Counted from the first letter of the stretch, positions 18,735 to 27,805 are shown. The stretch is 64,000 nt of DNA from Sinorhizobium fredii NGR234 (GCF_000018545.1 NC_012587.1:2822001-2886000), one strand, 5' to 3'. Program-made: numbers and translations. Notes: generated by a model not told the origin, from the sequence alone.

Positions 18735-19217
18735 ATGAACGAGGCGAATGACAGTTTCCGCGACAATTCCGGTGCGATGGTCCGGCCACCGCTTGCCTGG
18801 ATCCTTGCGGTCGCGGTTGGGTTCCTGTCCGATGGCGTCTTCCCGCTGCCGTTCCTGCCGCCGGCCATGCCGGCCTTTTGGTTGGGTGCCATCGTGTTCC
18901 TCGCTGGCCTGGCACTGCTCATCTGGGCAGCGACGACCTTTCGGGGAGCGGGCACGCATATTCAGACTGTCGAGCCGACGACCACCATCGTCGAAGAGGG
19001 ACCTTACCGCTACAGCCGCAACCCGATTTACATCGGCATGTTCCTCGGCCTGATCGGTCTCGCCATTGGCTTCGACAGCCTGTGGCTCTTCATCCTGCTG
19101 GTGCCGTTCTACTTCGTCATCCGTCACGGCGTCGTCGCCCGTGAGGAAGCCTATCTCGAGCGCAAGTTCGGCGACGTCTATCGCACCTACAGGACTCGCG
19201 TCCGCCGCTGGCTGTAG
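18735..19217 (+). CDS. isoprenylcysteine carboxyl methyltransferase-family membrane protein
   Basis: This is a 160-residue integral membrane methyltransferase-like protein (ICMT/PEMT group). Four or five hydrophobic segments are visible from residue 20 to 125. The C-terminal SAM-binding signature is present: GPYRYSRNPIYIGMF around residues 88-102 and the EEAYLERKFGDVYRTYRTRVRRW end. Bacteria lack prenylated proteins of the eukaryotic type, so the substrate is probably a lipid or other small molecule. It is a single gene. Confidence 0.85.
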   Translation: MNEANDSFRDNSGAMVRPPLAWILAVAVGFLSDGVFPLPFLPPAMPAFWLGAIVFLAGLALLIWAATTFRGAGTHIQTVEPTTTIVEEGPYRYSRNPIYIGMFLGLIGLAIGFDSLWLFILLVPFYFVIRHGVVAREEAYLERKFGDVYRTYRTRVRRWL

Positions 19218-19408
19218 CGCGGGCAGAGAAAGACGTATCCGCGCCCTCCGGCGCCGCGACGCGCTGTCGGCAAAATTCTGCGGGCCAAATCGCCTGATCG
19301 CGCACCCATTATCCGCTTGACGCGAAAGAGTGGCGAAGTCCCGTTGCAGGCATCGCGAGCCGTCTGTATCCGACCGTGGATTGAAGCAGGTTGGATGGGA
19401 AATCGTCG

Positions 19409-21232
19409 ATGGCAACCACCTACAAGCGCGTCGCTTCTTCGAAGAACGCGGTCACCGACGGTGTGATCGGCGGCTATGCCTGGACGTCGAAAACCCTGAC
19501 CTTCGGGTTCACCAAGCAGGACATCGACAAGAACGGCATAGACGATTTCGCGGAGGGAGACTGGAAGGACTTCTATCGCGAGATGTTCGCGGACATCGCG
19601 GCCTGCATCAACGTGACCTTTCGCGAGACGACCATCGCCAATGCGACGCTGAAGCAGACGCTGCTCGACACCGGCGGCGGCGGGTTCTCCGGCGGGCCGG
19701 GGCCGACCGAAGATACGGTGACGACCGCCGTCGGCATCGACCCGAAGAGCGTCAAGTCGGCGGCCGACATCATTCGTCTCGGCACCTTCTCGGACGTCTG
19801 GCTGCACGAGATCGCCCACAGCCTGGGTCTCAAGCACACGCACGACTCGATCGCCGGTCCAACCCTGCCCGGAGTCGTCGACGAAGACGACAAGGGCACG
19901 GGCCTGCTCAACTCGTCGATCTATTCCGTCATGGGCTACACCTATGCCTTCTGGGGCGAGGACAACCCCTTCACCCAGGCCAGGGATTTCGGAACAACGC
20001 TGAACGCGCAGCCGGGTTCGCTCGGCGCCATCGATATCGCCGCACTCCAGCACATGTACGGCGCCAAGGCCCACAACACCGGCAACGACCTCTATCGCTT
20101 CAGCGACAATGTCGATTTCAACCGGGGCTACACGACGCTATGGGACACCGGCGGCAATGACACCATTGCCTATACCGGCACCAGCCGGGCGAAGATCGAT
20201 CTCCGTGCCGCGACGCTGAAAGCCGAGATCGGCGGAGGTGGTTGGCTTTCCACCTCCGAAACGCTGACCGGCGGGTTTACCATTGCCAACGGCGTGGTGA
20301 TCGAAAACGCCAAGGGCGGTCCCGCCGCGGATATCCTGATCGGCAATGCAGTTGGCAACGTTCTCGATGGCGGGCGCGGAGCCGACCAGCTGCACGGACT
20401 TGCCGGCAACGACATCTATGTCGTCGACAATGTGGGCGACCGCGTCTCGGAAGCAGCTTCGGCCGGAACGGATCTGGTGAAGAGCAGCGTCTCCTTCGCG
20501 CTTGGCGCCAATGTCGAGAACCTTCTGCTGACGGGAAACCTCGCCGTCAACGGAACGGGGAACGGTCTCGCAAACAGGCTCACCGGCAATGCCGCCGCCA
20601 ATGTCATGAGCGGCGCTGCCGGCAACGACACGCTTGATGGCGGACAGGGAGCGGACTCCCTGACCGGCGGTACCGGCAATGACACTTACGTCGTCGACAA
20701 CAAGGGCGACAAGGTCATCGAAGAGGCGAACGCCGGGACCGACATCGTCAGAAGCAGCATTTCCCTGGCGCTTGCGGCCAACGTCGAAAATCTCGTCCTG
20801 ACGGGCAGCGCAAGCATTGGCGGCAAGGGCAACGCGCTTTCGAACACAATCACCGGCAATGCCGCTGCCAACACGCTGGATGGCGGAGCCGGCGGTGATC
20901 TGCTCTCCGGGAATGCGGGCAAGGACCAGTTCGCCTTCAGCACGGCGCTCGGGGCCAGCAATGTCGATCATATCCGCGACTTCTCGGCCATCGACGACAC
21001 GATCGTGCTATCAAGCAAGATCTTCGCGGCATTGACGCCCGGTACTCTGCCGGCGGGCCTCTTCAAGGACCTCACGGCCGCCAAGGTCGATGCGAGCGAT
21101 CGGCTCCTCTACGACCGCGATACTGGCGTGCTCTTCTACGATGCCGATGGTTCTGGCGCGGGGAAAGCCGTGCAATTTGCGCATCTCGACAACAAGGTGG
21201 CCATCACCTCTGCCGACTTCTTCATCGTGTGA
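19409..21232 (+). CDS. serralysin-like M10 metalloprotease with RTX repeats
   Basis: This is a probable secreted zinc protease of 607 residues. The catalytic domain carries HEIAHSLGLKH starting at H133 (HExxHxxGxxH) and the Met-turn SVMGYTY near 177. After residue about 250 come calcium-binding-type repeats (GGRGADQLHGLAGNDIYVV, GTGNDTYVV, GGAGGDLLSGNAGKD). A block of about 72 residues starting GNDIYVVDN is repeated once in tandem. There is no signal peptide, as expected for type I secretion with a C-terminal signal, but no type I exporter is in the window. The ATG at 19409 is preferred over a TTG 18 bases upstream. Confidence 0.88.
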   Translation: MATTYKRVASSKNAVTDGVIGGYAWTSKTLTFGFTKQDIDKNGIDDFAEGDWKDFYREMFADIAACINVTFRETTIANATLKQTLLDTGGGGFSGGPGPTEDTVTTAVGIDPKSVKSAADIIRLGTFSDVWLHEIAHSLGLKHTHDSIAGPTLPGVVDEDDKGTGLLNSSIYSVMGYTYAFWGEDNPFTQARDFGTTLNAQPGSLGAIDIAALQHMYGAKAHNTGNDLYRFSDNVDFNRGYTTLWDTGGNDTIAYTGTSRAKIDLRAATLKAEIGGGGWLSTSETLTGGFTIANGVVIENAKGGPAADILIGNAVGNVLDGGRGADQLHGLAGNDIYVVDNVGDRVSEAASAGTDLVKSSVSFALGANVENLLLTGNLAVNGTGNGLANRLTGNAAANVMSGAAGNDTLDGGQGADSLTGGTGNDTYVVDNKGDKVIEEANAGTDIVRSSISLALAANVENLVLTGSASIGGKGNALSNTITGNAAANTLDGGAGGDLLSGNAGKDQFAFSTALGASNVDHIRDFSAIDDTIVLSSKIFAALTPGTLPAGLFKDLTAAKVDASDRLLYDRDTGVLFYDADGSGAGKAVQFAHLDNKVAITSADFFIV

Positions 21233-21262
21233 CGGCCGCGGTGCGCCGGGCGGCGCATTGCA

Positions 21263-22393
21263 TCAGAACTTCATGCCGGGCACGGCGAGCGGATTGTCGG
21301 TAAGCGCCTGCGCATCCGGGCGGTCGACGCGCGGCTTGCCGGTGAAGGCGTCGAACAGGTCTCGCACGAAGGCCTCCTCGAGCCCCTTGGTGATCAGTAC
21401 CATCCGCGTCCGGCGATCGGCCGGGTCCGGCCAGGCGGCAAGCCGTTCGGGCGCGTGAAAGACCGTCTGGACGCCGTGCAGCACCACCGGCCGCTCCGGC
21501 CGGTCGGCAACCGCGACGATCGCCTTCATGCGCAACAGCTTCTCGCCATGCGCCGAGCGCAGGAGGTCGATGAACATCTCCAGCGCCATCGGCTCGATCG
21601 GCTGGTCGTGGACGATGCTGAACGAGCGAATGTCCGAGCCGTGGCGATTGACGTCATGGTGGTGATGGTGCCCATGATCGTCGTGGTCGTGATGATGGTG
21701 GTGCCCGTGAGTCCCGTCGGCCTCGTCCTGCAGCCAGCGGCCGACATCGGCAACCTTGGTCGATGGATCGTAGAGTCCGCAGGCGAACAGCTCGGCGCGG
21801 CCCGCCTCTTGCCCGTCGCCGTCGATGATCGGTGCGCGCGAATTGAGGTCCGTCAGGGCATCGTAGAGCCCGTCGAGCTGCTGCTTGCTTGCCAGTCCGG
21901 TCTTGCTGATCACGAGCCGGTCGGCAACCGCGACCTGCTTCATGGCTTCCACGTGACTTGCGATCGTCCGGGCGCCATTGACCGCGTCGACGACAGTCAC
22001 CACGCCGTCGAGCCGAAAATTCTGCGCGATGACCGGATTGCCGAGCACTGATTGCAGCACCGGCGCCGGATCGGCAAGCCCGGTCGTCTCGATGACGACG
22101 CGCTTCAGCGGCTTGATGCGCCCGGTCTGCATGCGATCCATCAGATCGGCCAGCGTATCGACGAGCTCACCGCGCACGGTGCAGCACAAACACCCGTCGG
22201 AAAGCTCGATCACGCCGTCGCTCGACGCCTCGACGAGCAGATGATCGATCGAGACATCGCCGAACTCGTTGATGATGACCGCCGTGTCGGCGAGTTGCGG
22301 ATCCTTCAGCAGGCGGTTCAGAAGGGTCGTCTTGCCCGCACCGAGGAAGCCGGTGAGGATCGACACCGGCACGACCGGCAAGGGACCGTTCAT
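21263..22393 (-). CDS. CobW/COG0523-family GTPase with histidine-rich metal-binding loop
   Basis: This is a metallochaperone-type G3E GTPase of 376 residues. The P-loop GFLGAGKTT is at 15-23 and the family CxCC motif (GCLCC) at 67-71, with NKxD-like SKTG near 163. A linker near residues 227-246 is a histidine run, HGHHHHHDHDDHGHHHHHD, expected to buffer Zn, Co or Ni. The C-terminal CobW_C domain follows. COG0523 proteins include zinc-responsive chaperones as well as CobW; the lack of cob neighbours makes a zinc or general metal role equally likely. GGAG lies seven bases before the ATG. It is downstream of the carboxypeptidase gene. Confidence 0.92.
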   Translation of the reverse strand: MNGPLPVVPVSILTGFLGAGKTTLLNRLLKDPQLADTAVIINEFGDVSIDHLLVEASSDGVIELSDGCLCCTVRGELVDTLADLMDRMQTGRIKPLKRVVIETTGLADPAPVLQSVLGNPVIAQNFRLDGVVTVVDAVNGARTIASHVEAMKQVAVADRLVISKTGLASKQQLDGLYDALTDLNSRAPIIDGDGQEAGRAELFACGLYDPSTKVADVGRWLQDEADGTHGHHHHHDHDDHGHHHHHDVNRHGSDIRSFSIVHDQPIEPMALEMFIDLLRSAHGEKLLRMKAIVAVADRPERPVVLHGVQTVFHAPERLAAWPDPADRRTRMVLITKGLEEAFVRDLFDAFTGKPRVDRPDAQALTDNPLAVPGMKF

Positions 22394-22458
22394 GGAAAGA
22401 CTCCGTGTGAAGTTGGCGCGAGATGCGAGCGGAAAGCCGCGCGTATTTCCCATCGCGC

Positions 22459-23577
22459 TCAGAAGCTGGGGCGCGGGACCGGGACCGGGACGTTGGCGAC
22501 GTCACCCTGTCCGGCGACATCGCTGCCCGCCTTGGCCGTCTTGTCGCCGCTGCCCGGAATAAGTCCGGCGAAGGCGAGCTTCAGCGGACGGTCGATCTCG
22601 TGGATATAGGGCGAAAGCAGCTTTTGCCGGCCGGCCTCGTCGCGTCCTTCGCTGCGGACCTTGGCGGCCTGCTTGGAGCAGATCTCCTTGCTGACGTCGG
22701 CAACCACTTCGCGGCTCTCGCCATAGGGGGCGATGGCGGTGAGCGACGGCTTTTCCGCGGCACTGGTCGTCAGCGCCATCTGGAGGAGCCGGGCCGACTC
22801 GTCGGCGCGAGCGCCGAGACTGTCCTCGCCGAGCACCACCGATACGACGCTGCGGCCGGCCCGCGTCGCCGAAGACACCTGATTGAAGCCCGACGCGCAG
22901 ATGAAGCCGGTCTTCATACCATCGGCACCTTCGAAGCGGCCGATCAGCATGTTGTAGTTGGCGTAGTCCTTCTTGCCGGTGGTGAAGCCTTCCAGCGAAA
23001 AATAGGAGGCGTATTGGGGGAATTCGCGCTTCAGCGTGATCGCCAGCACGGCGAGGTCGCGCGCCGTCGTGTACTGGCCCTGGCCAGGCAGACCGTTGGC
23101 ATTGATGAAATGCGACGAGGTCATGCCGATCCGCCGCGCTTCCGCATTCATCCGGTCGATGAACGCCTGCTCAGACCCGCTGACCGTTTCCGCAATCGCC
23201 ACGGCAACGTCGTTTGCCGATTTGACGAGCATCATCTTCAGCGCGCTGTCGAGCGTCATCGCCTGGCCGGGCTTGTAGAACATCTTGCTCGGTGGCTCGG
23301 ACGCGGCGTTCTTCGTCATGACGACGGGGCTTTCCAGTGTCAGCTGGCCGGCCTTGATCGCCTGAAACGTCGTATAGGCCGTCATCAGCTTGGTCAGCGA
23401 CGCCGGATACCATTTCTGGAAGATGTCCTGGTGCTCGTAGACTTTCAGGGTTGCGACATCGACGACGAGCCGCGGATTGGCCGACACCGGAAGCGCCGCC
23501 GCCAATGCCGCACAAACACCGGCAAGAACGCCGATCGCGCCTGCCCTGTTGCGCATCAGGAGTCGAACTGTCACCAC
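22459..23577 (-). CDS. D-alanyl-D-alanine carboxypeptidase (PBP5/6 type)
   Basis: This low-molecular-weight penicillin-binding protein trims the terminal D-Ala from peptidoglycan stem peptides. It has 372 residues with a signal peptide ending near residue 33 (ALPVSANP). The three serine-hydrolase motifs are intact: S60-L-T-K63, S120-A-N122 and K222-T-G224. The region after about 265 lacks a clear PBP5 C-terminal beta domain and ends in a Pro-rich tail. The start is uncertain: GTG at 23577 or 23574 and ATG at 23556 are all in frame, and the true signal peptide fits either. It is 65 bp ahead of the CobW-type gene on the same strand. Confidence 0.9.
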   Translation of the reverse strand: MVTVRLLMRNRAGAIGVLAGVCAALAAALPVSANPRLVVDVATLKVYEHQDIFQKWYPASLTKLMTAYTTFQAIKAGQLTLESPVVMTKNAASEPPSKMFYKPGQAMTLDSALKMMLVKSANDVAVAIAETVSGSEQAFIDRMNAEARRIGMTSSHFINANGLPGQGQYTTARDLAVLAITLKREFPQYASYFSLEGFTTGKKDYANYNMLIGRFEGADGMKTGFICASGFNQVSSATRAGRSVVSVVLGEDSLGARADESARLLQMALTTSAAEKPSLTAIAPYGESREVVADVSKEICSKQAAKVRSEGRDEAGRQKLLSPYIHEIDRPLKLAFAGLIPGSGDKTAKAGSDVAGQGDVANVPVPVPRPSF

Positions 23578-23706
23578 TACCTTAACCTCGAATTTCCGCA
23601 GTTGCCTCGTATCGTCCGGCTATTTAGCCTATATGGCAAGGAGATGGCAAAGCCCAATCACCTGGCCGCCAGGCCCATCCACCGAACAGACCCACAGGGA
23701 AGCATC

Positions 23707-24870
23707 ATGCCGATATTGAACCGTGCAGCCGAACTCCAGAACGAAGTGACCGAATGGCGGCGCCACCTGCACATGAACCCGGAGCTCCTGTTCGCGGTGG
23801 AAAATACGGCAGCCTTCGTCGAAAAGAAACTGAGGGAATTCGGCGTTGACGAGATCGTGACCGGCCTCGGCCGAACCGGCGTCGTCGGTCTCATCCGCGG
23901 CAATCTCGGCGCGGGGCGCACCATCGGCCTCAGGGCCGACATGGACGCACTGCCGATTACCGAGACGAGCGGCAAGGCCTGGTCCTCGACCACGCCCGGC
24001 AAGATGCACGCCTGCGGCCATGACGGCCATACGGCGATGCTGCTCGGTGCGGCGAAATATCTCGCCGAGACGCGCAATTTTTCCGGCAACGTCGCCGTCA
24101 TCTTCCAGCCGGCCGAGGAAGGCGGCGGCGGCGGCAACGAAATGGTCAAGGACGGCATGATGGAGCGCTTCGCTATCGAGGAAGTCTACGGCATGCACAA
24201 CATGCCCGGCATGCCGGTCGGCCATTTCGGCAGCCGCGTCGGCCCGATCATGGCCTCGACCGACGAGTTCACCATCACCGTGAAAGGTCGCGGCGGCCAC
24301 GCCGCACAGCCGCACAAGACCATCGACCCGATTGCCATCGGCGCGCAGATCGTCAACGCGCTGCAGACGATCGCCTCGCGCACCGTCGACCCGCTCGCCT
24401 CGATCGTCGTCTCCGTCACCAAGTTCAATGCCGGCTTCGCCCACAACGTCATTCCGGAGCAGGCGGTTCTGGCCGGCACGGTGCGTGCCCTCACCCCGCA
24501 GGTGCGCGACACCGGCGAGGCACGGATTCGCCAGATCGCCGAGAGCATTGCCGGCGCCTATGGCGCGACTGTCGACGTCTGGTACGGCCGTAACTATCCG
24601 GTGACCGTCAACCATGCGACAGAGACCGGCCATGCCCTTGCCGTCGCCGCGACGGTCGCGGGCGAAGGCAATGTCAATGCCGCGCTCGACCCGATGATGG
24701 GTGGCGAGGACTTTTCCTACATGCTGCTTGCCCGGCCGGGCGCCTTCGTCTTCATCGGAAACGGCGAGTCCGCCGGGCTCCACCACCCCGCCTACGACTT
24801 CAACGACGATGTGATCCCGCACGGGATTTCCTATTGGGTGAAACTCACAGAAACGCGGCTTGCCGCCTGA
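23707..24870 (+). CDS. M20-family amidohydrolase (hippurate hydrolase/aminoacylase-like)
   Basis: This is a zinc or manganese amidohydrolase of 387 residues from the M20D group, which cleaves N-acyl amino acids. Metal ligands are visible: C103 and H105 in HACGHDGHTA, E137-E138 in QPAEEGG, H164 in GMHNMPG and the late H in GLHHPAYDF. The dimerisation domain lies between about 185 and 290. GGGAAG lies just before the ATG; the frame is open far upstream but that part is antisense to the carboxypeptidase. Its substrate cannot be told from sequence. An Lrp regulator follows 24 bp later. Confidence 0.93.
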   Translation: MPILNRAAELQNEVTEWRRHLHMNPELLFAVENTAAFVEKKLREFGVDEIVTGLGRTGVVGLIRGNLGAGRTIGLRADMDALPITETSGKAWSSTTPGKMHACGHDGHTAMLLGAAKYLAETRNFSGNVAVIFQPAEEGGGGGNEMVKDGMMERFAIEEVYGMHNMPGMPVGHFGSRVGPIMASTDEFTITVKGRGGHAAQPHKTIDPIAIGAQIVNALQTIASRTVDPLASIVVSVTKFNAGFAHNVIPEQAVLAGTVRALTPQVRDTGEARIRQIAESIAGAYGATVDVWYGRNYPVTVNHATETGHALAVAATVAGEGNVNAALDPMMGGEDFSYMLLARPGAFVFIGNGESAGLHHPAYDFNDDVIPHGISYWVKLTETRLAA

Positions 24871-24894
24871 GAGACGCAAGCGGGGGGCGGACAG

Positions 24895-25359
24895 ATGCAT
24901 CAGATCGACAAGACCGATCGCCGGATCCTCAACATCCTGCAGGCGGACGGGCGGATCACCAATCTCGAACTGGCGGACCGTGTCGGCCTCTCGCCGACGG
25001 CGACCAGCGAGCGGCTGCGGCGGCTCCTGAAGGAAGGCTACGTCTCCGGCTTCGGGGCGCGCCTCGATCCGCACAAGCTCGGCTTCGGGCTATTGGTTTT
25101 CATCGAAGTGATGCTCGACAAGACGACGCCGGAAGTCTTCGACCAGTTCGCCGCCGCCATCAGACAGGCGCCGGCCGTGCTCGAATGTCACATGGTCGCC
25201 GGCGGCTTCGACTACCTCGTCAAGACCCGCTTCGAGGACATGGCCGCCTACCGCAATTTCCTCGGCCAGGTGCTGTGGACGCTGCCGGGCGTCAAGGAAA
25301 CCCGTACCTATGCGGTGATGGAGGAAATCAAGAACGACGGGCCGCTGCCGCTCGTCTAG
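24895..25359 (+). CDS. Lrp/AsnC-family transcriptional regulator
   Basis: This 154-residue regulator has an N-terminal winged helix (about 4-55: DKTDRRILNILQADGRITN, then ELADRVGLSPTATSERLRRL) and a C-terminal RAM/AsnC ligand-binding domain (about 67-145) with the GGFDYLVKTR strand. The short gap to the amidohydrolase gene suggests one transcript, so it may sense an amino acid released by that enzyme; this is inference. A long perfect hairpin follows the stop. Confidence 0.93.
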   Translation: MHQIDKTDRRILNILQADGRITNLELADRVGLSPTATSERLRRLLKEGYVSGFGARLDPHKLGFGLLVFIEVMLDKTTPEVFDQFAAAIRQAPAVLECHMVAGGFDYLVKTRFEDMAAYRNFLGQVLWTLPGVKETRTYAVMEEIKNDGPLPLV

Positions 25360-25374
25360 GTGGGATCCGGGTGG

Positions 25375-25408
25375 TACCCCCCTCTGCCCGGCAGGGCAGA
25401 GGGGGGTA
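25375..25408 (+). terminator. 15-bp perfect hairpin after the Lrp gene
   Basis: TACCCCCCTCTGCCC and its exact reverse complement are separated by a four-base loop (GGCA). It starts 15 bp after the Lrp stop. No clear T run follows on the plus strand, so it may act as an RNA-stability element or a weak terminator. Confidence 0.55.
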
Positions 25409-25486
25409 TCGCCCCCTGCTCTTCCTTCCGCTCATACGCTCGATATAGCGCCGTATATCCGATGGGACACACGGCGCCCGTGATCT

Positions 25487-26533
25487 TCACGCCTTGATCG
25501 ACGCCATGTCGATCACGAAGCGATAGCGCACGTCGCTCTTCAGCACCCGCTCATAGGCCGCGTTGACCTCCTGCATCTGGATGATCTCGATCTCCGAGAC
25601 GATGTTGTGCTCACCGCAGAAATCGAGCATCTCCTGCGTTTCCTTGATCGATCCGATCATCGAGCCGGAGATGCTGCGCCGCGCCGGCACCAGCGAGAAG
25701 GCATGGACCGGCACCGGATTTTCCGGAATGCCGACGACCACGAAATCACCGTCGACCTTCAAGAGATTGAGATAGGCATTCCAGTCGATCTCGGTCCCTA
25801 CGGTGCAGATGATCAGATCGAGGCTTCCGGCGAGCTTCTCGAAAGTTTGCGGATCATTCGTTGCATAATAGTGGTCGGCACCGAGCTTCAGGCCGTCTTC
25901 CTTCTTGGAAAGGCTCTGGCTGAGGACGGTGACTTCGGCACCCATCGCATGGGCGAGCTTGACGCCCATGTGACCCAGACCGCCCATGCCGACGATCGCC
26001 ACCTTCTTTCCGGGTCCGGCCTTCCAGTGGCGCAGCGGCGAGTAGAGGGTGATGCCGGCGCAAAGCAGCGGGGCGGCCGCATCGAGCGGCAGGTTCTCCG
26101 GAATCGAGAGAACATAGCCTTCCTTGACGACGATGTGGTCGGAATAGCCGCCCTGGGTCGGGGTCTTTCCATCCGCCTCGACGCCGTTATAGGTCACGAC
26201 CAGCCCGGGCATATAGTGTTCGAGATCGAGATCGCGGCTGGCGCAGGTCGTGCAGGAATCGACGAAGCAGCCGACACCGACCCGGTCGCCGCGCTTGAAC
26301 TTCGTAACCTTCGAGCCGACCGCCCGAACGATGCCGACGATTTCGTGGCCCGGCACCATGGGGAAGGTCGAGTTGCCCCACTCGTTGCGGGCCTGGTGGA
26401 TGTCGGAATGGCAGACGCCGCAATATTGGATGTCGATGACGACGTCGTCGTCATGCGGTTCGCGGCGTTCGAAGGTGAAAGGGGCGAGCGGCTTCGATGC
26501 GTCGGTCGCCGCATATCCTCTTGCAATGGCCAT
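25487..26533 (-). CDS. zinc-type NAD(P)-dependent alcohol dehydrogenase (YahK-like)
   Basis: This is a medium-chain dehydrogenase of 348 residues from the cinnamyl-alcohol/YahK aldehyde-reductase group. The catalytic zinc ligands are present: C41 (GVCHSD), H63-E64 (PGHE) and C158. The Rossmann motif GMGGLGHMG is near 185-193. The structural-zinc loop is altered: only C94 and C97 remain, and the positions of the third and fourth cysteines are R100 and M108 (see findings). The enzyme probably reduces aldehydes with NADPH. It is divergent from an AraC-type gene across a 330-bp region with two palindromes. Confidence 0.92.
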   Translation of the reverse strand: MAIARGYAATDASKPLAPFTFERREPHDDDVVIDIQYCGVCHSDIHQARNEWGNSTFPMVPGHEIVGIVRAVGSKVTKFKRGDRVGVGCFVDSCTTCASRDLDLEHYMPGLVVTYNGVEADGKTPTQGGYSDHIVVKEGYVLSIPENLPLDAAAPLLCAGITLYSPLRHWKAGPGKKVAIVGMGGLGHMGVKLAHAMGAEVTVLSQSLSKKEDGLKLGADHYYATNDPQTFEKLAGSLDLIICTVGTEIDWNAYLNLLKVDGDFVVVGIPENPVPVHAFSLVPARRSISGSMIGSIKETQEMLDFCGEHNIVSEIEIIQMQEVNAAYERVLKSDVRYRFVIDMASIKA

Positions 26534-26554
26534 GGGGTCTTTCCTTCATGTCTA

Positions 26555-26602
26555 GATCACGATGATTTTGGGTCGAATCGACCCAAAATCATGAACGTGA
26601 TC
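26555..26602. repeat. long near-perfect palindrome ahead of the alcohol dehydrogenase gene
   Basis: Two 15-bp arms (ATGATTTTGGGTCGA at 26562-26576 and its complement at 26578-26592) surround a single base, with outer GATCAC/GTGATC arms. It lies 22-70 bp upstream of the dehydrogenase start. Similar palindromes recur in Rhizobiaceae intergenic regions, so it may be a repeat and not a private operator. Confidence 0.7.
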
Positions 26603-26616
26603 GATTCCTAAGAGTT

Positions 26617-26666
26617 AGAGCGGGATGCGGGCGGAAAACCGCACGCACTTTTCCTCATCCCGCTCT
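26617..26666. repeat. second palindromic element, GCGG-rich hairpin
   Basis: AGAGCGGGATG at 26617-26627 pairs with CATCCCGCTCT at 26656-26666, with an inner GCGG-AAAA-CCGC stem. This is a common Rhizobiaceae intergenic palindrome. Together with the preceding one it occupies much of the space between the divergent genes; nothing else is seen in 26667-26863 apart from presumed promoters. Confidence 0.65.
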
Positions 26667-26863
26667 GGGAATAGCGCGCCGCGCGGAGGCATGGACCTCG
26701 GGCGGCAAGGCGGACTATGCTGTCCCGGACGCCACTGCGTTAGTGCGATCCTGCAAAGTTTTTGCACAATCCTGCAAGAATGAAGAACGGCCGTTGCGCC
26801 AAAACTTCCTCCTCCTATTTGTGCCCCATCTCGCAAGCCAAAGCACCGGGAAGAATACCGAAG

Positions 26864-27805
26864 ATGTCAGACATGCAACGGACGCCGCGCCAGGAGATGA
26901 TCGAGATCATTGCTAGGATTGCCGAGGTGGACGGCGACCACCCGACGATCGTTCCGGGCCTCAGCATTCACCGGCATTCGAGCTCCGCCAAGCCGAATTG
27001 CGCCGCCTACAAGCCGAGCCTGGCAATCATCGTCCAGGGCGCCAAGCGCGTCCTGCTCGGCGGGGAGTTGTTCGTCTACGGCGCATCGGACTATCTGCTG
27101 ACCTCAATCGACCTGCCGGTATTCTCGCAGATCTCGCTGGCTTCCGCCGACGAACCCTATCTCAGCATGAACTTTCAGATCGATACGACGAAGATTCCCG
27201 CGCTGCTCGACAGGCTCGGCGAACAGCCGGCAGCATCGCCCGCATCGTCGCGCGGCATGACGGTCAACACGCTCACGGCCGATCTCGAAGACGCGGCGCT
27301 GCGGCTGCTGCGGCTCCTGGATCGGCACGCCGAGATGCCCATCCTGCTGCCCCTCATCGAACAGGAAATCCTCTATCGGCTGCTCGTGGGGCCGCATGGT
27401 GCGAGGCTGCGTCAGATGACGACCGCTGAAAGCCAGCCGCACCAGATCGGCCGCGCCGTCGCCTGGCTGAAGGAGCATTATTCCCGCCCGCTGCGCATCG
27501 ACGACCTGGCAAGCCGGGTCAGCATGAGCGTCTCCTCGCTGCATCATCATTTCAAGGCGATCACGGCGATGAGCCCGCTGCAATACCAGAAGCAGCTTCG
27601 CCTGCAGGAGGCGCGACGCCTGATGCTGGAGGAACGCCTCGACGCCGGCGATGCCGGCCACCAGGTCGGCTATGACAGCCAGTCGCAGTTCAGCCGCGAA
27701 TATGCCCGCCACTTCGGCGAACCGCCGATGCGCGACATCGGCCGCGTCCGCCGCAGCCTCGTCGACCTTTTGGCCGGCGAGCGGGAGATGCTGAGCGAGG
27801 GGTAG
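26864..27805 (+). CDS. AraC-family transcriptional regulator
   Basis: This is a 313-residue regulator with an N-terminal AraC-type cupin domain (about residues 30-190, with KPSLAIIVQGAKRVLLGG) and a C-terminal double helix-turn-helix (about 215-305: PLRIDDLASRVSMSVSSLHHHFK and the SQFSREYARHFGEPP motif). It belongs to the group usually found next to alcohol dehydrogenases or oxidoreductases, as here. It most likely controls the divergent dehydrogenase in response to an aldehyde or similar signal, which is inference. GAAGA precedes the ATG at 26864. Confidence 0.92.
   Translation: MSDMQRTPRQEMIEIIARIAEVDGDHPTIVPGLSIHRHSSSAKPNCAAYKPSLAIIVQGAKRVLLGGELFVYGASDYLLTSIDLPVFSQISLASADEPYLSMNFQIDTTKIPALLDRLGEQPAASPASSRGMTVNTLTADLEDAALRLLRLLDRHAEMPILLPLIEQEILYRLLVGPHGARLRQMTTAESQPHQIGRAVAWLKEHYSRPLRIDDLASRVSMSVSSLHHHFKAITAMSPLQYQKQLRLQEARRLMLEERLDAGDAGHQVGYDSQSQFSREYARHFGEPPMRDIGRVRRSLVDLLAGEREMLSEG

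Noticed and set aside
20400..20950. DNA-level tandem repeat in the protease gene as a mobile or CRISPR-like array
   Set aside because: The repeat is explained by duplicated RTX modules in a coding frame; spacing is not array-like.
21263..22393. Calling this gene cobW and part of B12 synthesis
   Set aside because: No cob genes are adjacent, and COG0523 proteins with His-rich loops are often zinc-related. Only the family name is supported.
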